Assembly (NCBI GenBank): GCA_020722245.1
Contig: DYLE01000034.1
Location: forward strand, 1-15,676
DNA from: Desulfonema limicola
GTDB lineage: Bacteria; Desulfobacterota; Desulfobacteria; Desulfobacterales; Desulfosalsimonadaceae
DNA length: 15,676 nt
Direction: 5' to 3'
Shown: piece by piece, positions 1-6,563 of the stretch
Layout of the letters: each line of letters starts with the position of its first letter
Position numbering within the stretch: position 1 is the stretch's first letter
Position numbers and translations under genes: made by a program
Notes under the pieces: generated by a model
What the model saw: the letters and a program-made list of their open reading frames with translations, nothing else
Told to the model about the DNA's origin: nothing
Database searches by the model: none

Positions 1-1545
1 ATTGATCATTGCGTGGCCCAGGGCATACCCTTTGCCCGGGATTACGGCGGCCTGCTGGAAAACCGCTCCTTCGGCGGCGCCCAGGTCTCTCGCACCTTTT
101 ACGCCAGAGGGCAGACCGGTCAGCAGCTTCTCCTCGGCGCCTACAGCGCCCTGATGCGGCAGGCGGCGGCCGGCAGGGTGAAGATTTTTCCAAGGCGCGA
201 GATGCTGGACCTGGTGCTGATCAACGGCCGGGCCAGGGGGATCGTTGTTCGGAATCTCATCGACGGTCAAATTGAATCCCACGAGGCCCACGCCGTGGTG
301 CTGGCCACGGGCGGCTATGTCAACGCCTACAGCCTTTCCACCATGGCCGCTTCCTCCAATGTGTCCGCCGCGTTCCGTGCCTATCAGAAGGGGGCGTTTT
401 TCGCCAACCCCTGTTTTGTTCAGATCCATCCGACCTGTATCCCGGTCCACGGCAGCTATCAGTCCAAACTGACGCTCATGAGCGAGAGCCTAAGAAACGA
501 CGGCCGGGTCTGGGTGCCGAAGACCCCGGGCGACAAGCGGCCGGCAAACAGCATTCCGGAGTCTGAAAGGGATTATTATTTGGAAAGAAGGTATCCGAGC
601 TTCGGGAACCTGGTGCCCCGGGATGTGGCTTCGAGAAACGCAAAGGAGCAGTGCGACATGGGCAAGGGGGTGGGGGAAACCGGGCTGGCGGTGTATCTGG
701 ATTTTTCCGATGCGATCAAAAAAAACGGCCGGGAGTGGATCGCCGCCAAGTACGGAAACCTGTTTGACATGTACGAGAAGATCACCGGTGAAAATCCCTA
801 CGAGACCCCCATGATGATCTACCCGGCCCTGCATTACGCCATGGGCGGGTTGTGGGTGGATTATAACCTGATGTCCACGATCCCCGGGCTTTTCGTGCTG
901 GGAGAGGCCAATTTTTCCGATCATGGGGCCAACCGCCTGGGGGCGAGCGCCCTGATGCAGGGCCTGGCGGACGGCTACTTTATCCTTCCCTATACCATCG
1001 GCGGCTATCTGGCCGGCTCAACGCTCCCTGAAATTAACCCAAACCACGACGCGTTTCACGAGGCCCGCGATGGGGCAGGCGCGCGCATCAAGAAGCTGCT
1101 TGCCATCAGGGGAAGACGCACGGTCAAGGAGTTTCACCGGGCCCTGGGTCGAATCCTGTGGGATTACTGCGGCATGTCCAGGAATGAAGAGGGGCTGTTA
1201 AAGGCCCAGTCGCTGGTAGGTAACCTGAAACAGGAGTTCTGGGAGGATGTTCTGGTTCCGGGAACCGCCGATGATTTTAATCAGAGCCTTGAGGCGGCCG
1301 GCCGCGTGGCGGATTTCTTTGAGCTCGCCGATCTGATCATCATCGACGCCCTGCACCGGAAGGAATCCTGCGGGTGCCATTTCAATACCGCCTACCAGAC
1401 CGAGGATAATGAGGCCAGGCGGGATGATGAGCATTTCTGCCATGTGGCCGCCTGGGAGTTTGTGGGAAAAGACAAACCGCCCGCCTTGCATAAAGAGCCG
1501 CTGGTGTTTGAAAACGTGGAATTGATTCAGAGGAGTTATAAATGA
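1..1545 (+). CDS. sdhA: Succinate dehydrogenase/fumarate reductase flavoprotein subunit (5' partial)
   Basis: This is the FAD-binding catalytic subunit that interconverts succinate and fumarate on the cytoplasmic face of the membrane complex. The frame is open to the left edge (first residues IDHCVAQGIPFA), so the true start and the N-terminal FAD-binding part are missing; about 514 residues remain of a family usually near 640. Visible signatures are RTFYARGQTGQQLL, the HPT substrate-site histidine in QIHPTCIP, SESLRNDGR, the active-site histidine in ALHYAMGGLWVDYN, and the arginine in GANRLGASALMQGL. The C-terminal RKESCGCHFN segment is also typical of the family. The stop overlaps the sdhB start (ATGA), so the two are translationally coupled. 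A cytochrome b subunit probably lies upstream, outside the window. Whether the complex works as dehydrogenase or fumarate reductase cannot be decided from sequence. Confidence 0.95.
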   Translation: MDHCVAQGIPFARDYGGLLENRSFGGAQVSRTFYARGQTGQQLLLGAYSALMRQAAAGRVKIFPRREMLDLVLINGRARGIVVRNLIDGQIESHEAHAVVLATGGYVNAYSLSTMAASSNVSAAFRAYQKGAFFANPCFVQIHPTCIPVHGSYQSKLTLMSESLRNDGRVWVPKTPGDKRPANSIPESERDYYLERRYPSFGNLVPRDVASRNAKEQCDMGKGVGETGLAVYLDFSDAIKKNGREWIAAKYGNLFDMYEKITGENPYETPMMIYPALHYAMGGLWVDYNLMSTIPGLFVLGEANFSDHGANRLGASALMQGLADGYFILPYTIGGYLAGSTLPEINPNHDAFHEARDGAGARIKKLLAIRGRRTVKEFHRALGRILWDYCGMSRNEEGLLKAQSLVGNLKQEFWEDVLVPGTADDFNQSLEAAGRVADFFELADLIIIDALHRKESCGCHFNTAYQTEDNEARRDDEHFCHVAAWEFVGKDKPPALHKEPLVFENVELIQRSYK

Positions 1546-2297
1546 CGGCAAAAACAATCAGCCTGACATTGAAGGTGTGGCGTCAGGGGAGGGGGGAAAA
1601 AAAAGGGTGCTTCAAGACCTATGCGGCCAGAAACATTTCAACGGACATGTCTTTTCTGGAGATGCTGGATGTCGTCAACGAGGAGCTGACGAAAAAGGGG
1701 GAGGAACCGATCGCCTTTGATCATGATTGCCGGGAAGGGATCTGCGGCATGTGCGGGGCGATGGTCAACGGCCGCGCCCACGGGCATCAGAAAGAGACCA
1801 CCCTCTGCCAGCTTCATATGCGTCATTTTTCCGACGGCGAAACCATCGTGGTCGAACCCTGGCGGGCCAGGGCGTTTAAGGTGGTTAAAGACCTGGTGGT
1901 GGACCGAAGCCCTCTGGACCAGCTGATTCAGGCCGGGGGGTATATCTCCGTCAACACCGGCGGCGCGCCGGATGGAAACGCCATTCCCATCCCAAAGAAA
2001 ACCGCGGAGGCCGCTTTCGAGGCGGCCGTCTGCATCGGTTGCGGCGCATGCGTGGCCGCCTGTCCGAACGCCTCGGCCATGCTTTTTGTCGGGGCGAAGG
2101 TTTCCCACCTGGCGCTGCTGCCCCAGGGCAGACCCGAGGCGGCCCGGCGCGTGCAGACCATGATCCGGCGGATGACCGAGCTGGGGTTCGGGAACTGCTC
2201 CAATGAGGCGGAGTGCGAGGCCGAGTGTCCCAAGGGGATATCCATCGTTGCGATCGCCCGGTTAAACCGCGAGCTGATGAAGGCGGAATTTTTATAA
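1542..2297 (+). CDS. sdhB: Succinate dehydrogenase/fumarate reductase iron-sulfur subunit
   Basis: This 251-residue subunit carries electrons between the flavin subunit and the membrane quinone site. The N-terminal plant-type ferredoxin domain shows C63, C68, C71 (CREGICGMC) and C89 for the [2Fe-2S] cluster. The C-terminal half has CIGCGACVAACP (C164, C167, C170, C174) and C219, C225, C229 (ending ECPKGI), which by family rule supply the [4Fe-4S] and [3Fe-4S] clusters. The ATG at 1542 overlaps the sdhA stop by four bases, and AGGAG at 1531-1535 lies six bases upstream. Length and cluster spacing are normal, so it looks functional. Confidence 0.96.
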   Translation: MTAKTISLTLKVWRQGRGEKKGCFKTYAARNISTDMSFLEMLDVVNEELTKKGEEPIAFDHDCREGICGMCGAMVNGRAHGHQKETTLCQLHMRHFSDGETIVVEPWRARAFKVVKDLVVDRSPLDQLIQAGGYISVNTGGAPDGNAIPIPKKTAEAAFEAAVCIGCGACVAACPNASAMLFVGAKVSHLALLPQGRPEAARRVQTMIRRMTELGFGNCSNEAECEAECPKGISIVAIARLNRELMKAEFL

Positions 2298-2302
2298 AAA
2301 AT

Positions 2303-2331
2303 TTTACGAGGGAGTAACGCTGTGGTATAAA
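2303..2331 (+). promoter_or_regulatory. Candidate sigma70 promoter for the small membrane protein
   Basis: TTTACG (2303-2308) is followed after exactly 17 bases by TATAAA (2326-2331). A TG one base before the -10 makes it an extended -10. It starts six bases after the sdhB stop and about 70 bases before the next ATG, so the small gene may be transcribed separately from sdhAB. Read by eye only. Confidence 0.4.
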
Positions 2332-2389
2332 TCAAGATGTCGGCGTTGGCGTCGAGGACCTGAAGGGATCGAAAAGAAGCAGTTTGTTT

Positions 2390-2397
2390 GGAGGGGG
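2390..2397 (+). promoter_or_regulatory. Ribosome binding site that sets the start of the small membrane protein
   Basis: GGAGGGGG lies directly before TTATG. With GGAGG as core the spacing to the ATG at 2400 is five bases. It overlaps the alternative upstream TTG at 2388, which is therefore an unlikely start. Confidence 0.6.
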
Positions 2398-2399
2398 TT

Positions 2400-2708
2400 A
2401 TGAAAAAAACCAATGTGGCCGGTGTGGTGTCCATTGTCAGCGGCGGGCTGTTTTATGGATACGTGGCGCTTTCCAACATGATGGCCAAGTCTTCGGATAT
2501 CCATCATTACGCGGACCGGGCAAACATCAAGGAACACCAGTCGCTGTTCGAGATCCTTCCCGAGGGGAACTTCGACTGGATTGAAAGCATACCCTGGGAG
2601 CCGTTAAAGAACGGGGTCGACTATGTCGTCAATATGCCGTGTTGGCTGCTGCTGATCATCATCGGGGTCATTTTGCTGATCGTCGGCGGGCTGTTTATCA
2701 AGAAATAG
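2400..2708 (+). CDS. Small membrane protein with two predicted helices, unrecognised
   Basis: This 102-residue protein has a hydrophobic N-terminal stretch (about residues 5-28, VAGVVSIVSGGLFYGYVAL). A polar middle of about 50 residues rich in E, D and H follows, and then a strong C-terminal helix (about residues 79-99, ending LLIVGGLFIKK). The ATG at 2400 is chosen over an upstream in-frame TTG because a strong GGAGG at 2390-2394 sits five bases in front of it. Both termini probably lie on the same side of the membrane with the polar loop outside, by inference. It is 102 bases downstream of sdhB and could be an accessory of that complex, but a separate promoter candidate argues for an independent role. 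I do not recognise the family. Confidence 0.75.
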   Translation: MKKTNVAGVVSIVSGGLFYGYVALSNMMAKSSDIHHYADRANIKEHQSLFEILPEGNFDWIESIPWEPLKNGVDYVVNMPCWLLLIIIGVILLIVGGLFIKK

Positions 2709-2755
2709 CCCGCGGTGGGCTCTATCCTTCATCCCTCGTGCAGCGCGTCGGCCTT

Positions 2756-4216
2756 CTATTTTTTGGAAAGCAGGGCAGCGCGGAGTTTTGCGCCCAAATC
2801 CCCCATGGCATTTGGCCTTGAAGTCTGTTTTTCGGTCGCATAGCCTTTCCAGTCCTCTTTGGGGACCTCATCCCCGAGGGAGAGGGTGATTTTTCGTTCC
2901 CCGGGGTTGATGGCTTCAATCACCACCGGCAGGACCTCATGGAGTTTTAATTTTTCGATTTTTGAGGAAGAAGCCGCGTTTTCCAGCCTGGATCTGGGAA
3001 GCAGGCCGGTGATCCCGGGTTCCAGCAGGACAAAAAGGCCGAAGCCCTCTTTTCTTTCAATGCTTCCCATAACGGTTTGGCCGGCATGATATTTTTCTTC
3101 AATACCCACCCACGGATCCCCTTCGGCGTCCCGCATGCTGAGTGAGATCCTTTTCTTCAGCGGATCGATCTCCTTGATCATCACCGAGACCGTTTCGCCG
3201 GGAGAAACAGCATCCTCGGCCTTGATCACCCGTTTGGTGTAGCTCATTTCACTGATGTGCACCAGCCCTTCAATGCCGGGGGCTATTTCCACAAAAGCGC
3301 CGAAATCCGCGCAGCGGGTCACTTTTCCGGCGACCTTATCCCCGGAATGAAATCGTTCACCGACCGTGTCCCATGGGTTTGCATCCACCTGCTTTACAGA
3401 AAGGGAGAGCCGGTTTGCCTCCGGCTTGATGTCCAGCAGCTTGACGCGAAGGGTGTCGTCTATTTTAACGATCTGGTCCGGGTTTTCCACCCTGGTCCAG
3501 CTCAGTTCGGAGACATGGATCATCCCCTCCACACCGGGCAGGATCTCCGCAAACACGCCGTAGGGCATGATTTTTGTCACCCGGGCGGTAAGGATGTCCC
3601 CGGGCTTTACCGTCTTATAAAATTCCTGTTTGGCCTCCTCCATCTCCCGTTCCAGCAGGTCGCGGCGGGAAACCACCAGGTTTCTGCCGTTTTTCTCAAT
3701 CCGGGTGATTAAAAAATGAAAGCTCTTGTTGAGATACGCCTCCGGTTCTTCCACAAAATGACAGTCGATCTGGCTGATGGGGCAGAATGCGGTCTTTCGC
3801 ATGATAGAAACCCTGAATCCGCCCTTGCAGGATTCGATCACCCGTCCTTCCACGGGAATCCGTCCCCGGTAGGCATCATAGAGGAGGCGCTCGCCTCCCT
3901 GCCCGGAGATGGAGCCGGAAAGACGGATTTCATCATCCTTGATGGATACGATATAGAGATCCAGCCTGTCGCCGACCCCATACCGAAGGTTCCCCTCCGC
4001 ATCCATGATTTCCTTTTTCTCCACCACGCCATCCGCCTTTGTTCCGGTATCCACAAATACGTTTTCAGATCCGATGGCGATGATTTTTCCTTGGATTCGA
4101 TCCCCCACGCGCAGGGTGGGATTATCCTTGAGATAGGACTCAAACAGTTCGGCAAAACCGGGTTCCTCCTTTGGATCGCCTGAGGGAGGCTCGGATTTAA
4201 ATACATCGTCGGGCAT
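2756..4216 (-). CDS. S1 RNA-binding domain protein with five S1 repeats
   Basis: This 486-residue protein is built from tandem S1/OB-fold RNA-binding domains at about residues 35-101, 119-188, 204-275, 291-362 and 378-448. Repeats 3 and 4 are the most canonical (for example GVFAEILPGVEGMIHVSELSW and GAFVEIAPGIEGLVHISEMSY), while 1, 2 and 5 are more divergent. It resembles a shortened ribosomal protein S1 and should bind single-stranded RNA in the cytoplasm, perhaps as a translation or RNA-turnover factor. Canonical RpsA of Proteobacteria usually has six repeats, so this may be a paralogue and not the essential S1. The frame extends upstream to 4282, but ATG 4216 is chosen because AAGGAG at 4224-4229 precedes it at good distance and the extra 22 residues lack S1 character. 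It is transcribed alone, convergent with the small membrane gene. Confidence 0.88.
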   Translation of the reverse strand: MPDDVFKSEPPSGDPKEEPGFAELFESYLKDNPTLRVGDRIQGKIIAIGSENVFVDTGTKADGVVEKKEIMDAEGNLRYGVGDRLDLYIVSIKDDEIRLSGSISGQGGERLLYDAYRGRIPVEGRVIESCKGGFRVSIMRKTAFCPISQIDCHFVEEPEAYLNKSFHFLITRIEKNGRNLVVSRRDLLEREMEEAKQEFYKTVKPGDILTARVTKIMPYGVFAEILPGVEGMIHVSELSWTRVENPDQIVKIDDTLRVKLLDIKPEANRLSLSVKQVDANPWDTVGERFHSGDKVAGKVTRCADFGAFVEIAPGIEGLVHISEMSYTKRVIKAEDAVSPGETVSVMIKEIDPLKKRISLSMRDAEGDPWVGIEEKYHAGQTVMGSIERKEGFGLFVLLEPGITGLLPRSRLENAASSSKIEKLKLHEVLPVVIEAINPGERKITLSLGDEVPKEDWKGYATEKQTSRPNAMGDLGAKLRAALLSKK

Positions 4217-4407
4217 CAGCAAGCTCCTTTTGATTATGAATTTGTAAAATTTGTTTTTATCAATACGCCATGCCGCTTGCAAGCATTACCTGGTGGTTTG
4301 TATCAACCGAATGTTTTTTTATCCGCTCAGGGGTTGCATCCGGGTCAAAACCGGTTATGTTATCAATAGTATAAAAAATAAAACCTAAAAACTATAAAGA
4401 GGTGGCC
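4217..4407. other. Divergent intergenic region between the S1 gene and the zinc-finger gene
   Basis: These 191 AT-rich bases must hold the promoters of both genes. On the plus strand TATAAA at 4370-4375 could be a -10, but no convincing -35 lies 16-18 bases before it. The palindrome AACCGGTT is found within 4349-4356 and could be an operator. On the minus strand a TTGACC near 4343-4348 has only a poorly spaced partner. No gene is seen here. Confidence 0.35.
4224..4229 (-). promoter_or_regulatory. Ribosome binding site of the S1-domain gene
   Basis: On the minus strand AAGGAG is followed after seven bases by ATG at 4216. This supports 4216, and not the longer frame from 4282, as the start. 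Confidence 0.65.
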
Positions 4408-4761
4408 ATGAAAAGCTGTGAACAGTGTGGAAAGACAATTCCAGAAGGGGAGGAAAGGGAAAAAGACGGCCGAATCCTCTGCGAGGACTGCTACATTGAT
4501 CTGATTTCTTCACCCCGCGCCTGCGATCCATGGGCGGTGTACAACGCCAAAGGATTGTCCGGCTCGGTCGAAGATCTGACCCCGCAGCAGGCCGACATCT
4601 TGGCCTATCTGGAAAAAACCGGAGGGGCAACACCCGAGGAGATCGCCGAACAGCTTCACATCCAGCCGGCAGACCTTGATCGGGAGTTTGCCGTTTTAAG
4701 GCACATGGAAAAGGTGAGAGGCAGGCTGGAGAACGGCAAAAAAATCATCTGTCTCTGGTGA
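4408..4761 (+). CDS. Small CxxC zinc-finger plus winged-helix protein
   Basis: This 117-residue protein opens with a LIM-like or zinc-ribbon module: C4 and C7 (CEQC) and C25 and C28 (CEDC), spaced 17 residues apart. This suits one zinc ion. Residues about 57-115 (from LTPQQADILAYLEK through EEIAEQLHIQPADLDREF) look like a winged helix-turn-helix of the kind found at the C terminus of DprA or in MarR-like regulators. It may be a small DNA-binding regulator or adaptor; the target is unknown. The ATG at 4408 is preferred to the GTG at 4402 because GAGG at 4399-4402 is five bases before it. It is a single gene, divergent from the S1 gene and convergent with the minus-strand operon that follows. 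Confidence 0.8.
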   Translation: MKSCEQCGKTIPEGEEREKDGRILCEDCYIDLISSPRACDPWAVYNAKGLSGSVEDLTPQQADILAYLEKTGGATPEEIAEQLHIQPADLDREFAVLRHMEKVRGRLENGKKIICLW

Positions 4762-4800
4762 GCTGTTGGGGCAGGTTCGGGGGATTCTTACGGCATTCAG

Positions 4801-5388
4801 CTATCGATAAATTTTCACCATCACCTGCCGCCGGCCCCATTGAAGCGCCTTGGAATGGGAGCTGTAAAACAGGTCGAGGCGGTTGGGGCCTTTGATGGCG
4901 CCGCCCCGGTCCTCCACGACCCCGTAGCCGTATCCCTTGATATACATTCGGGTGCCGAAGGGATAATACCAGGTGTCCGCGGCGAGGGTGCCGTCCCGGG
5001 GAAGCCAGAGCCAGGGAAAAACCAGCCGAAACGGGACCATCCAGGGATGGGTGATGCTGTTTGCCGAAAAAAGCCCGGGCCTGGGTTCATGAGGCGTGGT
5101 CCCGCTGGCGGTCAGCCCGCTGTAAGGTTTTCCCTGGTTTGGGCCGCTGGCGATGTATCGGTTCCAGAAGTTCAGTTTGAGGTACTTCCAGCTTCCCCGT
5201 TCCCAGTTGCAGCATTTGCCGCACCCGCAGTAGGCGGTCACCTCCATTTTTCGAACAGTCATGGATGTGCCGCATCCGGTGAGGGCTGCGCTCGCAAAAA
5301 GCCAGAAAAGACACAGGCATTCAAAGCGAAGCGCCCGTGAAAAATAGGTCCTATCGGGCCTGCCCCTCATCAAGGTGTTGAATCCCAT
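4801..5388 (-). CDS. 3D-domain lipoprotein (MltA/YocH-like barrel)
   Basis: This 195-residue predicted lipoprotein has a hydrophobic stretch at about residues 24-38 leading to a lipobox LTGC with C39; glycine at +2 suggests outer-membrane sorting. The mature part starts with the Cys-rich TAYCGCGKCCNW and the GLTASGT motif common in this family. It ends with the 3D domain, whose three aspartates are visible as D138 (AADTWYYPFGTRMYI), D160 (VVEDRGG) and D172 (NRLDLFY). 3D domains form the double-psi barrel of MltA lytic transglycosylases and some cell-wall hydrolases, so peptidoglycan cleavage in the periplasm is a reasonable inference. It is the last gene of the minus-strand operon. The start at 5388 overlaps amrS by 19 bases; the alternative ATG at 5370 overlaps the amrS stop as TGATG and would also keep the signal. 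Confidence 0.85.
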   Translation of the reverse strand: MGFNTLMRGRPDRTYFSRALRFECLCLFWLFASAALTGCGTSMTVRKMEVTAYCGCGKCCNWERGSWKYLKLNFWNRYIASGPNQGKPYSGLTASGTTPHEPRPGLFSANSITHPWMVPFRLVFPWLWLPRDGTLAADTWYYPFGTRMYIKGYGYGVVEDRGGAIKGPNRLDLFYSSHSKALQWGRRQVMVKIYR

Positions 5389-6563
5389 CGGCCGGGTATG
5401 ACGGTTTTGCAGAATTTGCAGCGGTTTCCTCTAAGGTTGTAGGTCGGGATATGGTATCCCATCCGTTCAATCAGCAGCCTTCCGCAGTTGTGGCAGTAGG
5501 TGTGGTTCCCTTCATGCCCCGGAACATTGCCTATGTAGACGTAATGTATTCCTTCTTTCATGGCAAGACGCCTGAACTCGGTCAGGGTGGAAACCGGGGT
5601 CGGCGGAAGCCGGTCGAGCTTGTACTGGGGGAAAAATCTTAAAAAGTGAAGCGGATAATCCGGCCCCAGGTTGTCGCGTATCCACCGGCACATGCCCTTG
5701 ATCATTTCCGGGTCGTCCACATACCCCGGCACGATCAGGGTGGTGATTTCAAAGTGCACCCCCTGCCTGTGCAGGGTTTTAAAGGTGTTTAAGACGGGAT
5801 CGAGCCTTCCGCCGTTGAGTTTCCGGTATATGGCATCGTCAAAGGATTTCAGGTTTACGTTGGCGGCGTCCAGGACCTTGCAGAGCTCAAGCAGCGGCGC
5901 CTCGTTGATGTAGCCGTTGGATATCCAGAGGTTGAAGATGCCGTTTTTTCTCGCCAGGCGGGCGGTGTCGATCATGTATTCAAAATACGTCGTGGCCTCG
6001 GAATAGGTATAGGCGATGGATGCGGCGTTTTCCTGTTTTGCGTGGCTCACGACCTGCTCCGGAAACATCTCCTGGAACCGAATATCCTCGGGCCGGACCT
6101 GTGAAATCTCCCAGTTCTGGCAGTTTAAGCACCTGAAATTGCATCCGGTTGCGGCGATCGAAAACGCCCTTGTTTTGGGATGGAAATGAAACAGGGGTTT
6201 TTTTTCAATGGGATCGATATTCACCGAACAGGGGTTGCCGTAGGTGAGGGTGTATAGGACGCCGTTGATGTTGACCTTGGAGCGGCAGATGCTCCGGTCC
6301 CCTTTTTCAAGAACGCAGCCGTGGGGGCATATTTCGCAGACCACCACGTCTTTCGGCATGGTGTGGTAGCTGAATCCCGGTTTGGACCATTTCCAGGGTT
6401 TTTGCGGGCTGTCGTTTTTAAAGATATGCCCGGTGATGTCGGCGGGGAGGGATTTTGCGCCGGTCCATTCGGTTACGGCGCAAAGCGCCTCAGGGGCAAA
6501 GGCGGCGGTTCCAAGCGCCGCAGCGCCCGATACCAGAAACTGTCTTCTAGAAAGGTTTGTCAT
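5370..6563 (-). CDS. amrS: AmmeMemoRadiSam system radical SAM enzyme with Tat signal
   Basis: This 397-residue radical SAM enzyme has the [4Fe-4S]/SAM motif C141-x3-C145-x2-C148 (GCNFRCLNCQNW). A second cysteine group lies before it at C76, C79, C83, C93 (CEICPHGC), as in enzymes related to pyruvate formate-lyase activase. A C-terminal zinc ribbon at C357, C360, C382, C385 sits inside the segment EGNHTYCHNCGRLLIERMGY, which I recognise as typical of the radical SAM member of AmmeMemoRadiSam loci. The N terminus is a twin-arginine signal (SRRQFL at residues 5-10, then an Ala-rich hydrophobic run to about residue 29), implying export of the folded protein with its clusters. Substrate and reaction are unknown. 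It overlaps the membrane-protein gene upstream by 17 bases and the 3D lipoprotein gene downstream by 19. Confidence 0.93.
   Translation of the reverse strand: MTNLSRRQFLVSGAAALGTAAFAPEALCAVTEWTGAKSLPADITGHIFKNDSPQKPWKWSKPGFSYHTMPKDVVVCEICPHGCVLEKGDRSICRSKVNINGVLYTLTYGNPCSVNIDPIEKKPLFHFHPKTRAFSIAATGCNFRCLNCQNWEISQVRPEDIRFQEMFPEQVVSHAKQENAASIAYTYSEATTYFEYMIDTARLARKNGIFNLWISNGYINEAPLLELCKVLDAANVNLKSFDDAIYRKLNGGRLDPVLNTFKTLHRQGVHFEITTLIVPGYVDDPEMIKGMCRWIRDNLGPDYPLHFLRFFPQYKLDRLPPTPVSTLTEFRRLAMKEGIHYVYIGNVPGHEGNHTYCHNCGRLLIERMGYHIPTYNLRGNRCKFCKTVIPGRWDSTP

Noticed and set aside
490..924. Minus-strand open frame inside sdhA
   Set aside because: It is a shadow of a clear, conserved flavoprotein gene and shows no family features.
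2311..2331. GAGGGAG followed by GTG GTA TAA as a minimal leader peptide
   Set aside because: Two codons are not a credible gene; the same bases are better read as the extended -10 promoter region.
2707..2721. Hairpin AGCCC-GCGGT-GGGCT as terminator between converging genes
   Set aside because: The stem is only five pairs and no T-run follows on either strand.
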